Shown here: positions 8,085-17,631 of the stretch, one piece after another
Numbering within the stretch: position 1 is the stretch's first letter
Layout of the letters: each line of letters begins with the position of its first letter
From: IDS-8 sp040902105
GTDB taxonomy: Bacteria; Pseudomonadota; Gammaproteobacteria; Steroidobacterales; Woeseiaceae
Assembly (NCBI GenBank): GCA_040902105.1
Contig: JBBDXW010000074.1
Span: 175,177-239,176, forward strand
Reading direction: 5' to 3'
Length of the DNA: 64,000 nt
Made by a program: the position numbers and the translations under genes
Notes under the pieces: generated by a model
Databases searched by the model: none
The model's input: only the letters and a program-made list of their open reading frames with translations
What the model was told of the DNA's origin: nothing

Positions 8085-10838
8085 ATGAGCACCTACTGCC
8101 ATCCCGGCGCATCCGCGTCACGGTTAATCAGAACTGGTTTGTTCTCACTTGCAATCCTGCTGCCCGCCGGCTGGAGTACCGTTGCAGAAGCGCAAACGGC
8201 AGAGGACGTTATTGAAGAAATCGTCGTACAAGGCTACCGGGGCAGCCTGAGAGCATCTCTCAACCAGAAGAAAAACGAAACCGGCGCAGTCGACGTTATC
8301 ATCGCCGAAGACATTGCCGATTTCCCCGATTTGAATCTCGCCGAGTCCTTGCAGCGAATTCCAGGGGTCGCGATTACACGCGCTGGAGGCGAGGGGCGCC
8401 AGGTAACTGTTCGGGGCCTCGGACCGGCTTTTACGACAACTCGTATAAACGGGATGGAAGCGTTGTCCACAGGGGGGTTCACGGACTCGCTGGGCGGCGC
8501 CAATCGCACTCGCGGATTCGACTTCAATTCCTTCGATTCGGAGCTGTTCAACAGACTGGCCGTCTACAAGACGTCCTCTGCGGAACTGGAGGAAGGCGGA
8601 CTCGGGGCTACCCTCGACCTGCAGACCGCTCGCCCGTTCGATTTCGACGGCTTGACGCTGGCTGCCTCCGGCCAGCTGGGCTACAACGACCGTTCCGAAG
8701 AAAGCGATCCGCGCGCGTCATTCCTCATCAGCAACACTTTTGCGGACGGGAAGTTCGGCGCGTTGTTCTCTGTCGCTATGAGCGAAAGGAATATTCGTGA
8801 CGAGGGCAGCAGCACCGTTCGCTGGTCGAATGGTGAGGATTTCGGGTCCGTAAACGGCAGCATCCTGGTGCCTGCAATCGACCCTGACCACGAAGTAAAT
8901 CAGGCCTGGCACCCGCGCATTCCGCGCTTCGACTCCTATTTGCAGGAGACCGAGCGCCTTGGCGTGAGCGGCGCGCTGCAATTCCGTCCAGGCGACAACA
9001 CCTCGATCAATCTCGATTTGTTGCAGTCGCAAAGCGAAACCACCCGCGACGAAGCGTTCATACAGGCCGCGCTGAACAATGGTACTGCGGTAGGCGCCAC
9101 GGGCATAAGCAACTATGTCATTCGCAATGATGCGATTGTTTCCGGTGACTTCAGCAACGCGACATTTCTGACAGAACGACGGCACGATGAACTCGAGGTC
9201 GATTTTTCACAGTACGTACTTTCGCTGGAACATTCGTTCACCGATGCAGTTCGCATTGAGGCCCTTGCGGGAACCGCGGAATCGGAATTTGACAATCCGG
9301 TACAGCGTTATGCAATCCTGCAGAAGAATGGCGACTTCAGCTACGACATGTCGGGTAGCGAAGGAGCGATCTTCGACTTTGGGCCGCAAGCAGGCGATCC
9401 GGACGGCTGGATCGTTTCCAATCTCCGCAAGCGCGAGCCTTTTACAAAGAACACGCTCGATGTAGGAGAGTTGAAACTGGCCTATGACCTGAACGAAAAC
9501 TTTACGATCAAAGGCGGTATCAGCCGGAAGACCTACGACTTCGAGACGACTACGGCATTTATGGTGAACGAAGGAAACAACGGCATTGTAGGCGTGATCG
9601 GTTCGGACCTGCTGGTGAATTATGACGCCGGCCCGTTGGGATCATGGGCGGCGCCGAACCTCGATGAATTCGACGAGCAGTTTGGATTCTATGGTGACAG
9701 TGGCGTGTTTGAGACCAATACCGACTTCCGGCTGCAGGATACGTTCACGGTCGAAGAAGAAACCGATGGCGTTTTTCTGCAGGTCGACTTTCAGTTCGAT
9801 CTGGGCGTGCCGATTCGCGGCAATGCCGGCGCCCGGGACTTCACGACAAAGCAACGGTCAACCGGTATCGCCAATCTCGCCGATGGCTCGATAGCCGCGG
9901 ACGTAGAATACTCCGATACGCTGCCATCGCTGAACCTGGTGGCAGATTTGACCGACGAGGTGCTGCTTCGCTTCAGCTACGCGGAAGTCATCAATCGGCC
10001 GACCATGCAGCAGCTGAGACCGGTAGCTTCAGTATCGGTCGCTGGCAGTAACCGGACCGTAAACGGAAACAACCCGGGACTTGGGCCGACGCTGGCCGAT
10101 ACTTACGATTTCTCCATCGAGTGGTACTTTGCCGAAGATTCCCTCCTGGCGCTTGCGTTATTCCGAAAAGAAATCGGCAGTTTCGTGCAAAACGTGGCAC
10201 AGAACATTCCGTACACGGAAACCGGATTGCCATTGCAGCAGGCTATTGACGCCTGCAATTCCAGTGCTTTCGGCTACGGGCCGGACTGCAACGAGAATCT
10301 CGCCTGGAATGTCAATGCGCCCGGCAACAGCCCGGGTGGTGACCTTGACGGCTTCGAACTCAGCTATCAGCAGCCGTTCACGTTCCTGCCCGGCATCTGG
10401 AGCAACTTTGGCGTTATTGCCAATTACACATATGTCAATGCGGAGATCGACTATCTAGGGGTGTCCGACGGCGTCACGGCGGTCGTGAGGCCCGACGAAT
10501 CGCTGATAAACCTGTCGGAAAACACGAGCAATTTCACTGTCTATTACGAGGATGAAACGCTAAGCGCCAGGGTCTCGGTAGCGGATCGTGACGATTACCT
10601 CACCAACGTTCCAGGCAGAAACGGAACCTTTGTCGAGAGTACACGGGGCACGACGAATCTCGATTTTTCCGCAGGATACAGGATCAATGATCAGTTCCGG
10701 ATTACTTTCGAGGGCCTGAACCTGACAGACGAAGCGGAAAACCAGAGGCTTGACGTGACCGAGGTGCCTTCAGATGTGGTTTCCTACTTCCACGAAACCG
10801 GTCGACAGTTTTTCCTCGGTGTGCGCTATACCTACTGA
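8085..10838 (+). CDS. TonB-dependent receptor (Xanthomonas/Caulobacter type)
   Basis: A 917-residue outer-membrane receptor with a signal peptide cut near residue 37 and a TonB box IEEIVVQGYR straight after. The plug domain contains SLQRIPGVAITR and VRGLGPAFTTTRINGM, typical of the large receptors that take up plant oligosaccharides in Xanthomonas and Caulobacter. The protein ends in the beta-signal GVRYTY. GAGGGGG precedes the ATG. Its position between kdgK and the pectate lyase, and its LacI-type operator, suggest uptake of pectin oligosaccharides. Import energy would come from TonB-ExbBD encoded elsewhere. Confidence 0.9.
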   Translation: MSTYCHPGASASRLIRTGLFSLAILLPAGWSTVAEAQTAEDVIEEIVVQGYRGSLRASLNQKKNETGAVDVIIAEDIADFPDLNLAESLQRIPGVAITRAGGEGRQVTVRGLGPAFTTTRINGMEALSTGGFTDSLGGANRTRGFDFNSFDSELFNRLAVYKTSSAELEEGGLGATLDLQTARPFDFDGLTLAASGQLGYNDRSEESDPRASFLISNTFADGKFGALFSVAMSERNIRDEGSSTVRWSNGEDFGSVNGSILVPAIDPDHEVNQAWHPRIPRFDSYLQETERLGVSGALQFRPGDNTSINLDLLQSQSETTRDEAFIQAALNNGTAVGATGISNYVIRNDAIVSGDFSNATFLTERRHDELEVDFSQYVLSLEHSFTDAVRIEALAGTAESEFDNPVQRYAILQKNGDFSYDMSGSEGAIFDFGPQAGDPDGWIVSNLRKREPFTKNTLDVGELKLAYDLNENFTIKGGISRKTYDFETTTAFMVNEGNNGIVGVIGSDLLVNYDAGPLGSWAAPNLDEFDEQFGFYGDSGVFETNTDFRLQDTFTVEEETDGVFLQVDFQFDLGVPIRGNAGARDFTTKQRSTGIANLADGSIAADVEYSDTLPSLNLVADLTDEVLLRFSYAEVINRPTMQQLRPVASVSVAGSNRTVNGNNPGLGPTLADTYDFSIEWYFAEDSLLALALFRKEIGSFVQNVAQNIPYTETGLPLQQAIDACNSSAFGYGPDCNENLAWNVNAPGNSPGGDLDGFELSYQQPFTFLPGIWSNFGVIANYTYVNAEIDYLGVSDGVTAVVRPDESLINLSENTSNFTVYYEDETLSARVSVADRDDYLTNVPGRNGTFVESTRGTTNLDFSAGYRINDQFRITFEGLNLTDEAENQRLDVTEVPSDVVSYFHETGRQFFLGVRYTY

Positions 10839-10931
10839 GACAGTTGTCGATCCTGCTATGAAGGAACGTGGCGGAATTTTTTCCGTCGCATGAGTCTGGC
10901 GGTCAGATCCCGGCGAAATGTGCTGGAATCG

Positions 10932-11774
10932 TTATCGTCGGGAGCGCGTTGCAGCGACGGCCCTGCATGAAATGCGTCCGTCGGCGCCGAACCTTACCTG
11001 AGCCGTCTGACCTGGAACAATGTCGTGAATGCCGGTCGTTTGTCCGGTCGCGACTGTCGTGCCGGCCTGCAGCGGCCGACCGCGCCTGGCCGCAAGTTCA
11101 AGCATGAATTGCAGTGATCGTATCGGGCCGCCAGTGAGCTTGAACGCACCGCCTTTGCCGACGCTCTTGCCTTCGATAAAAGCTTCACAGGACATACTGT
11201 CAAGGCTGCGCGAGCGCCAGTCCTTTATTGATGGTCCAACAATGAGCCCGCTATTGTTGCCAAAGTCGGAGGCAATGGCGGCCGGTCCGAGTGTGTTGAT
11301 GGTTTTGAGCGGACTGCTTGCCATTTCGACGCCGATGCGGAGGTCGCGCATCATGTCGGCCGCTTCGTCGCGCGTCCATTTCAATTTGTCCTGTGGCGCG
11401 TCGACGTTTACTACTATGACGAATTCTGCTTCGATGGCGGCGAAGCCGCCGGCATATACGGGCAACTCCAGCGGCTGTTCGGAGTCGATGTAACGGATAG
11501 TCTTGCGGAAGATCGGGCCGGCGAGCCGGTCCGACTTGAAACGCTTTTCGAGAGAGGGTGGAATTCGGCCGACCTTCCAGCCGCCAATGCCGTCCGGCCA
11601 GAGGTCGATGGCGGCGTCCTGGCAACGGTACGCTGTATCCAGGTCGGGCGGGAGTTTGCCGGGGTAGTCCGCCAGCGGCTCTGAGGTCAGCCGCGCTGCG
11701 ACGAAGCTGGCGGCGATTGCCTGCACCTCGGCATCGCCGACGAGGCGTCGCTGTCGACCGGTTTCAGCTTTCAT
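10932..11774 (-). CDS. 2-keto-4-pentenoate hydratase-like protein (FAH fold)
   Basis: A 280-residue member of the MhpD/fumarylacetoacetase-fold hydratase-decarboxylase family, whose members act on 2-keto acids with a divalent metal. Visible family blocks are GGWKVGR, the acidic metal-site segment AIEAEFVIVV, the GVEMASS block and the GSPI-like TGGP region. It is convergent with the TonB receptor and divergent from the pectate lyase, with an operator in the shared 132-base promoter region. The substrate is unknown. A role on a 2-keto acid from pectin side chains or uronate metabolism is inference from location only. Confidence 0.75.
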   Translation of the reverse strand: MKAETGRQRRLVGDAEVQAIAASFVAARLTSEPLADYPGKLPPDLDTAYRCQDAAIDLWPDGIGGWKVGRIPPSLEKRFKSDRLAGPIFRKTIRYIDSEQPLELPVYAGGFAAIEAEFVIVVNVDAPQDKLKWTRDEAADMMRDLRIGVEMASSPLKTINTLGPAAIASDFGNNSGLIVGPSIKDWRSRSLDSMSCEAFIEGKSVGKGGAFKLTGGPIRSLQFMLELAARRGRPLQAGTTVATGQTTGIHDIVPGQTAQVRFGADGRISCRAVAATRSRR

Positions 11775-11841
11775 AGGCGACTCACGATAGGCCGTTCATT
11801 GCACCCTGGACTTGGGATTGTATATGGTTCAAGCTAGTTTG

Positions 11842-11854
11842 GAAACCGGTGTCA
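11842..11854. promoter_or_regulatory. LacI-type operator 4 (hydratase/pectate lyase)
   Basis: GAAACCGGTGTCA: the right half matches operator 3 exactly and the left half is degenerate. It lies between the divergent hydratase and pectate lyase genes, 53 bases before the lyase ATG. A weak promoter-like pair, TTGGGA and TAGTTT 17 bases apart, stands just upstream on the plus strand. Confidence 0.6.
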
Positions 11855-11906
11855 TTTTCTCGGCCGGAGACCCGCTGGAACATCTGCCTGGGAGGTGAAA
11901 ACGCCA

Positions 11907-13271
11907 ATGAAACAGGGACTTGCTCTACGCAGAAGCTTGTGGTCCGGGTTCGATTTACGGTCCGCCATCGTCCTCTCCGTGGTGCTCGCAACCGGCCCTG
12001 CGCCCGCCGCGCAGGAAACGGCGGCGTTTCCCGGCGCGGTCGGCTGGGCGGCGTCAACGGCGGGCGGACGCGGCGGCGAAATACTGCGCGTCAGCAATTT
12101 GCAGGACCGAGGTCCGGGATCCCTGCACGCGGCGCTGTCGCAGGAGGGTCCACGGATAATCGTGTTCGAGGTCGGCGGCGCGATCGACCTGAAGCGCAAG
12201 ACACTGCGCGTCGAGAGCCCGTACGTGACGATTGCCGGGCAGACCGCGCCATCTCCGGGAATCACGATCATTCGCGGCGGACTGGACGTCGCCACGCACG
12301 ACGTTGTCATCCAGCATATTCGCGTTCGTCCGGGGGAGGCCGGCGCGGCGAAAGGCAGCGATTGGGGAGAGGACGCGATTTCGACTGCATCCGCTTACAA
12401 CCTTATTGTGGATCATTGCTCGCTGACGTGGGCGACCGACGAAAACCTGTCCGCCAGCGGCCCTCGCTTTACCGGCGAGTCGCCGGATGACTGGCGTCGC
12501 GGCACGTCGCATCGCATTACCTATAGTCATAACATCATTGCCGAGGGGCTTGCTCACTCGACACATCCGAAGTTCGAACATTCCAAGGGCTCGCTGATTC
12601 ATGACAACATCAGCGACATTCTCATTTATGGAAACCTGTACGCGCACAACTACGAGCGCAATCCGCAATTCAAAGGCGGCGTGCACGGCGCGATCGTCAA
12701 CAACTTTATTTTCGACCCCGGGCAACGGGCAGTGCATTACAACCTCATGGCACTCGAATGGGGCGACGTGCCGTTCGAAGTCGGGAAGATGACTGCGGTC
12801 GGCAATGTATTGCGCGCCGGGCCGTCAACCGATTCTTCGATTGCATTCATGATGCTGGGCGGGCACGGCGATCTCGAATACTACGCCCGCGACAATATCG
12901 CAGTTGACCGGATCGGCCAGCCGCTGCCGATGCTCGGCCGCTACGCCACCGGCAATGCCCGCATCATCGAGATGAATGAGCCGCCGGTGTGGTGGGCGGG
13001 GCTAGAGGTCCTTCCGGCGAGCGAAGTCGAAGAGTGGGTACTGCAGAATGCGGGCGCGCGGCCGTGGGACCGGGATCCGCACGATATCCGCGTGTTGGCC
13101 GACGTTGCGGAGGGGCGCGGGAAAATCATCGACAGCGAGACCGAAGTAGGCGGTTATCCGGATCCGGAGCCGACCCGACGGACGTTTGAGCCCTCGGACT
13201 GGTACCTCGACACGATGACGCCGAACAGCCCCGAGGTGCTGGACGACAGCGCAAGAGGGCGCGGAACCTGA
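11907..13271 (+). CDS. Pectate lyase, polysaccharide lyase family 1
   Basis: A 454-residue secreted enzyme that cleaves polygalacturonate by beta-elimination, leaving unsaturated oligogalacturonides. A signal peptide (arginine-rich start, hydrophobic core VVLATGPAPAAQ) precedes a right-handed beta-helix. Family blocks are FPGAVGWAASTAGGRGG at the N-terminus, the calcium-site region VDHCSLTWATDEN, the asparagine-rich HDNISD turn and ERNPQFKGG with the probable catalytic arginine. The ATG at 11907 is used because GGAGG stands eleven bases before it; a GTG at 11895 lies within that site. It feeds KduI/KduD and the uronate operon downstream. No pectin methylesterase or GH28/GH105 gene is in the window. 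Confidence 0.85.
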   Translation: MKQGLALRRSLWSGFDLRSAIVLSVVLATGPAPAAQETAAFPGAVGWAASTAGGRGGEILRVSNLQDRGPGSLHAALSQEGPRIIVFEVGGAIDLKRKTLRVESPYVTIAGQTAPSPGITIIRGGLDVATHDVVIQHIRVRPGEAGAAKGSDWGEDAISTASAYNLIVDHCSLTWATDENLSASGPRFTGESPDDWRRGTSHRITYSHNIIAEGLAHSTHPKFEHSKGSLIHDNISDILIYGNLYAHNYERNPQFKGGVHGAIVNNFIFDPGQRAVHYNLMALEWGDVPFEVGKMTAVGNVLRAGPSTDSSIAFMMLGGHGDLEYYARDNIAVDRIGQPLPMLGRYATGNARIIEMNEPPVWWAGLEVLPASEVEEWVLQNAGARPWDRDPHDIRVLADVAEGRGKIIDSETEVGGYPDPEPTRRTFEPSDWYLDTMTPNSPEVLDDSARGRGT

Positions 13272-13423
13272 ATCTTCCCTGGAACGTTGCCGGGCTGACG
13301 GCAGGCGGTGGGACAGCCGCGGTCCGCGAGCGTTAGAATGCGCGCGGGGGTGGAGGTCGTTGGATACAGCCAGACCGTCGCCGCGGATCCGCAGGACGAC
13401 GTCGGCAGGGTTGCACAATATCT

Positions 13424-14530
13424 ATGAGCAAATCCACGAAACCAGGCAGCGGTCCGGAAAAGCCCTTGGCCACCACGGAAACAAGTGGGCGGCGCCGCTC
13501 GACTGCCAATCCCAAACTCACCATTAGCGATATCGCGCGGCTGGCCAACGTGTCCAAAAAAACCGTGTCGCGTGTCATCAATCATTCCGGGCTCGTCCGG
13601 GAAGAGACGCGCGACAAGATCATGCGCGTTGTCGACAAGCACGGGTATACCCCCGACCCCCAGGCCCGCGCACTGGCGTTACGACGTTCCTACCTCATTG
13701 CGCTGATCTCGAACCAGCCCAACCCCCAATACATAGTCGACATTCAGCAAGGCATACTCGAGGCGATGACGGGAACGAGCTACCAGCTCGTCGTCCGTCC
13801 ATGCGATCGAAGTGTGCCGACGCTGCACGACGACATTTGCGAAATCGTGACGCACCAGAAATTTTTCGGCGTCATTCTCACGCCGTCGATTTCCGAAGAC
13901 GACGAGCTGATCGGCAGGCTCAGGCAGATCGAGTGCCCGTACGTGCGTATCGCGGCGGTGTCGCTCGATACACCGGACAACATGATCGAAACCCACGACT
14001 ACGTCGGCGCTGCCGAAGCGGCGCGCCATATTGCAGCGCTCGGGCACACACGCATCGCACACATTCACGGTCCCGACTCGTTTCTGTCCGCCGCGGAGAG
14101 GCTTCGAGGTTTCAAAGTCGGCCTTGCCGAATACGGGCTCAGGATCGACCCGCGGTATCTGCTGGCAGGCGGCTACACGTTCGATTCGGGCATGGAATGC
14201 GGCGCACAGCTGCTCGCACTGGCAGCGCGGCCGACCGCAGTGTTCGCCGGAAACGACGAAATGGCGGTCGGCGTATACCAGGCCGCGCGACGGGCCGGGT
14301 TGCGCATACCCGAGGACCTTTCCATCGTCGGTTTCGACGATTCGCCGATCGCAACCCGTATCTGGCCGACATTGACGACAGTGCGATTGCCGATCGTACA
14401 CATGGGCCGCATCGCCGCTCAGCTACTGATTTCCAATCACGACAGGCTGGCCATGGAGCCGCCCGGCGCAACTTCGGTGATGCCGAGCCTGCTGGTACGC
14501 AATTCCACGGCGCCTTTAATAAGGGAGTGA
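13424..14530 (+). CDS. LacI-family regulator of the pectin/uronate locus
   Basis: A 368-residue repressor-type protein. Residues 32-58 form the LacI helix-turn-helix and hinge (LTISDIARLANVSKKTVSRVI), preceded by a basic 30-residue tail. The rest is a periplasmic-binding-protein-like effector domain with the usual FAGNDEMAVG and IVGFDDSPIA blocks. It is embedded in the locus and its stop codon overlaps operator 5. It is the likely reader of the ACCGGT-centred palindromes; the inducer is probably 2-keto-3-deoxygluconate or a uronate, by analogy with KdgR/UxuR-type regulators. The 152 bases before it show no operator, so autoregulation is not evident. Confidence 0.85.
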   Translation: MSKSTKPGSGPEKPLATTETSGRRRSTANPKLTISDIARLANVSKKTVSRVINHSGLVREETRDKIMRVVDKHGYTPDPQARALALRRSYLIALISNQPNPQYIVDIQQGILEAMTGTSYQLVVRPCDRSVPTLHDDICEIVTHQKFFGVILTPSISEDDELIGRLRQIECPYVRIAAVSLDTPDNMIETHDYVGAAEAARHIAALGHTRIAHIHGPDSFLSAAERLRGFKVGLAEYGLRIDPRYLLAGGYTFDSGMECGAQLLALAARPTAVFAGNDEMAVGVYQAARRAGLRIPEDLSIVGFDDSPIATRIWPTLTTVRLPIVHMGRIAAQLLISNHDRLAMEPPGATSVMPSLLVRNSTAPLIRE

Positions 14531-14554
14531 CACCGGTTACCATAGCGCTATCAC
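14527..14554 (+). promoter_or_regulatory. Operator 5 with promoter-like elements (kduI operon)
   Basis: TGACACCGGTTACCA (14528-14542) joins the left half of operator 3 to the right half of operators 1 and 2. GTGACA (14527-14532), a 16-base spacer and TATCAC (14549-14554) repeat the geometry seen before the TonB receptor. It lies at the LacI stop codon, 24 bases before kduI, and probably drives the long uronate operon. Confidence 0.65.
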
Positions 14555-14577
14555 ACGGATTTCGAGGAACGTTCCGC

Positions 14578-15420
14578 ATGTTAAGAAAGACCTACCAGGC
14601 CACGCACCCGGACATGATGAAGGCAGTCGACAACGCGGTGCTGCGGGATCGTTACCTGGTCGACGGGTTATTCAATCCCGACGCCATCAGCCTGAATTAT
14701 TCTCACAACGAGCGCATGGTGATCGGCGGGGCCGCGCCGGTGTCGAAATCGGTGCTGCTACCGGACCAGTCCGAACCGGCGGCCGGCGCGCCGTTCCTGG
14801 AACGGCGAGAACTCGGGGTCGTGAATGTCGGTGGCGGAGCGGGGCGCGTGCTTGTCGACGATGAATCCTTCGGGCTGCAAGTGCGAGACGCGCTTTACGT
14901 TCCGATGGGCTCGAAGAAAGTGGTATTCGAAAGCGAAGACGGCAAAAAGCCGGCTCGTTACTACCTGGTCTCGACACCGGCGCACGCGCGTTTTGACACC
15001 GTCAAGATCTCCATCGACGACGCTGTTCCAGTCCATCTGGGGGCATTGGAGACTTCGAACGAGCGCACGATCTACAAGTATATCGTGCCGGAAACCTGTC
15101 GCTCGGCGCAGCTGCTGCTGGGACTGACGATTCTGAAACCCGGCAGCGTGTGGAACACGATGCCGCCGCACCTGCACGATCGCCGTTCCGAGGCGTATTT
15201 CTATTTCGATCTGGGAGAGGGCGCCAGGGCTTTCCATTTCATGGGCGAGCCTGATGCCATGCGGCATATCGTATTGCGCGATTCGGAGACCGTCATTTCG
15301 CCACCTTGGTCCGTTCACATGGGATGCGGTACCCGAAATTACTCCTTTATATGGGCGATGGGAGGTGAAAACCTCGACTACACCGACATGAACGTCCTCG
15401 ACATCTGCCAACTGCGGTAG
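14578..15420 (+). CDS. kduI: 5-dehydro-4-deoxyglucuronate isomerase
   Basis: Isomerises 4-deoxy-L-threo-5-hexosulose uronate, formed from unsaturated pectin ends, to 3-deoxy-D-glycero-2,5-hexodiulosonate. It is a 280-residue cupin-fold zinc enzyme. The metal ligands H198, H200, E205 (in PPHLHDRRSE) and H247 (WSVHMG) sit two positions from those of E. coli KduI. ERRELGVVNVGG and the C-terminal YSFIWAMGGEN are also conserved. The ATG at 14578 has GAGGAA eight bases before it; the longer open frame upstream is LacI antiframe. It is first in the kduI-to-uxaA operon. Confidence 0.93.
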   Translation: MLRKTYQATHPDMMKAVDNAVLRDRYLVDGLFNPDAISLNYSHNERMVIGGAAPVSKSVLLPDQSEPAAGAPFLERRELGVVNVGGGAGRVLVDDESFGLQVRDALYVPMGSKKVVFESEDGKKPARYYLVSTPAHARFDTVKISIDDAVPVHLGALETSNERTIYKYIVPETCRSAQLLLGLTILKPGSVWNTMPPHLHDRRSEAYFYFDLGEGARAFHFMGEPDAMRHIVLRDSETVISPPWSVHMGCGTRNYSFIWAMGGENLDYTDMNVLDICQLR

Positions 15421-15429
15421 GCGCTGCCG

Positions 15430-16188
15430 GTGCGCGACCTCTTCGACTTGCGGGGTAAGGTGGCGGCCGTTACAGGCGCCAACACGGGCCTGGGGCAGGC
15501 AATGGCAGTCGCCCTCGCCGGCGCGGGTGCGAAGGTCGCGCTGGTCGGACGCTCCGAGCCGACGGAGACCGAACGAAGGATCGGAGCGTCCGGCGGAGAA
15601 TCCGCCGTGATCATGGCGGATCTGGCCAGGTTCGAGTGTGCGGAGCAGGTTGTCCACGACACGGTGACGAAGCTCGGGTCGATCGATATTCTGGTCAACA
15701 ACGCCGGCATCATCCGCAGGGGCGATGCGCTGGACTTCACCGAAGAGGACTGGAATTCCGTACTCGATACCAACCTGAAAACGCCGTTTTTCCTGGCCAG
15801 AGCCGCGGCCGCGAAGATGATTGCGAACGCCAGCGGCGGCAAGATCATCAATGTCGCGTCCCTATTGTCCTTTCAGGGTGGCATCCGGGTTGCGTCGTAC
15901 ACCGCAAGCAAAAGCGGTCTCGCCGGGCTGACCCGGTTGCTGGCAAACGAATGGGCTGCAAAGGGCATCAACGTCAACGCAATCGTCCCGGGGTACTTCG
16001 CCACGAACAATACCGAGGCGCTGCGGAATGATGCCACTCGGAACCGGGAGATTCTCTCGCGCATTCCGGCCGCGCGCTGGGGCAGCCCGGACGACCTCGC
16101 CGGCACTGTCATATTTCTCGCATCCCGCGCCTCGGACTACGTGCACGGCGCACTGCTGCCTGTCGATGGCGGCTGGCTTGCGCGTTAG
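15430..16188 (+). CDS. kduD: 2-deoxy-D-gluconate/2-keto-3-deoxygluconate dehydrogenase
   Basis: A 252-residue short-chain dehydrogenase that reduces the KduI product to 2-keto-3-deoxygluconate with NAD(P)H. The nucleotide-binding TGANTGLG lies at residues 15-22, NNAG near residue 91 and the catalytic YxxxK at Y157/K161. The start is GTG, nine bases after the kduI stop, and the frame begins with the KduD-like RDLFDLRGKVA. Adjacent kduI and kduD are the normal arrangement. Confidence 0.9.
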   Translation: MRDLFDLRGKVAAVTGANTGLGQAMAVALAGAGAKVALVGRSEPTETERRIGASGGESAVIMADLARFECAEQVVHDTVTKLGSIDILVNNAGIIRRGDALDFTEEDWNSVLDTNLKTPFFLARAAAAKMIANASGGKIINVASLLSFQGGIRVASYTASKSGLAGLTRLLANEWAAKGINVNAIVPGYFATNNTEALRNDATRNREILSRIPAARWGSPDDLAGTVIFLASRASDYVHGALLPVDGGWLAR

Positions 16189-16200
16189 TTCGCATTGCGA

Positions 16201-17631
16201 ATGACTGAGCCTCTCGTATTGCATCCCGACCGCCTGTTCCCGCCGGAGCCGAGCGCGCGGAACATCGCGAGGCGGCTGTACGCGCTGGTGGCCGGCAAGC
16301 CGATCATCAGCCCGCACGGGCATACCGATCCGCGCTGGTTCGCCGACAACCAGGCGTTTCGCAATGCAACCGAGCTTTTGCTGACTCCGGATCATTACCT
16401 GTTCCGCATGCTGTTCAGCCAGGGCATATCCTTGTCGGCCGTCGGTGTATCCCGTGCGGACGGATCGTCGGAAACCGCCGACGCCCGCCAATGCTGGCGC
16501 ATCCTTGCGGAAAACTATTACCTGTACCGTGGCACGCCCTCGCGGCTGTGGCTGGACTGGGTGTTCGCGAACGTGTTCGGAATGTCGGTACAGCTGGACG
16601 GCGCGACCGCGGACCTGTACTTCGACGCCATAGCGGAACAGCTTGTGCAAGCGGAGTTTTTGCCGCGGTCGCTGTTCGATCGTTTCAATATCGAAGTGCT
16701 GACGACGACGGAGTCGCCGCTCGACGACCTCGGAGAGCATGCCGCCATCCGCGACAGCGGCTGGGACGGCCGGGTTATCACGGCGTATCGTCCCGACCCG
16801 ACGATCGATCCGGCATTCGATGGATTTCGCGGCAATGTCGAGCGGCTGGGCGAATTGACGGGAGAAAGCACTACGACATGGTCGGGCTATCTCGCCGCGC
16901 ATCGTGCGCGCAGGGCGTTCTTCAGGAAAGCGGGCGCAACCTCGACCGACCACGGCCATCCGACGGCCCGCACCGCGGATCTGGACCGCGGCGCAGCAGA
17001 AGCGCTCTTTATAAGGGTCCTGGCGGGCCGGCAGGACGAAGCGGACGCGGAACTGTTTCGCGCCCAGATGCTGACCGAAATGGCGCGCATGAGTATCGAC
17101 GACGGGCTGGTGATGCAGATTCACCCGGGCTCCTGCCGCAATCACCATCGCCTGATCCATCGGACCTACGGCCGGGACAAAGGCTTCGACATTCCGATGC
17201 GAACGGATTTCGTGAGCGCCCTGAAGCCGATGCTCGACGCCGTCGGGCTCGATGATCGCCTGTCCGTCATCCTGTTTACGCTCGACGAGAGCACTTACAG
17301 CCGCGAGCTGGCGCCGCTTGCAGGCGTTTATCCATCGTTGAAACTCGGGCCGGCCTGGTGGTTTCACGATTCGCCGGCCGGCATGCGGCGGTTTCGCGAA
17401 CAAACGACCGATACGGCCGGCTTCTACAATACGGTCGGCTTCAACGATGACACGCGCGCATTCCTTTCCATACCAGCTCGCCACGACGTCGCGCGGCGCG
17501 TGGACTGCGCTTACCTCGCGGAGTTGGTCGCGGAACATCGCATGTCGGAAGATGAAGCTGCAGACGTGGCCGTCGATCTCGCGTACACGCTCCCGCGCAA
17601 AGCCTACAAACTGGATCGAAGCTCGTGTTGA
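16201..17631 (+). CDS. uxaC: Uronate (glucuronate/galacturonate) isomerase
   Basis: Interconverts D-galacturonate and D-tagaturonate (or D-glucuronate and D-fructuronate). A 476-residue amidohydrolase-fold protein close to the 470 residues of E. coli UxaC. The family metal/substrate motif SPHGHTDPRWFADN is near residue 37 and GLVMQIHPGSCRNH near residue 303. The C-terminal half has the conserved LGPAWWFHDSP and GFNDDTRAFLSIP blocks. A TTG six bases upstream is possible but ATG 16201 is preferred. Its end overlaps the start of dctP by seven bases. Confidence 0.92.
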   Translation: MTEPLVLHPDRLFPPEPSARNIARRLYALVAGKPIISPHGHTDPRWFADNQAFRNATELLLTPDHYLFRMLFSQGISLSAVGVSRADGSSETADARQCWRILAENYYLYRGTPSRLWLDWVFANVFGMSVQLDGATADLYFDAIAEQLVQAEFLPRSLFDRFNIEVLTTTESPLDDLGEHAAIRDSGWDGRVITAYRPDPTIDPAFDGFRGNVERLGELTGESTTTWSGYLAAHRARRAFFRKAGATSTDHGHPTARTADLDRGAAEALFIRVLAGRQDEADAELFRAQMLTEMARMSIDDGLVMQIHPGSCRNHHRLIHRTYGRDKGFDIPMRTDFVSALKPMLDAVGLDDRLSVILFTLDESTYSRELAPLAGVYPSLKLGPAWWFHDSPAGMRRFREQTTDTAGFYNTVGFNDDTRAFLSIPARHDVARRVDCAYLAELVAEHRMSEDEAADVAVDLAYTLPRKAYKLDRSSC

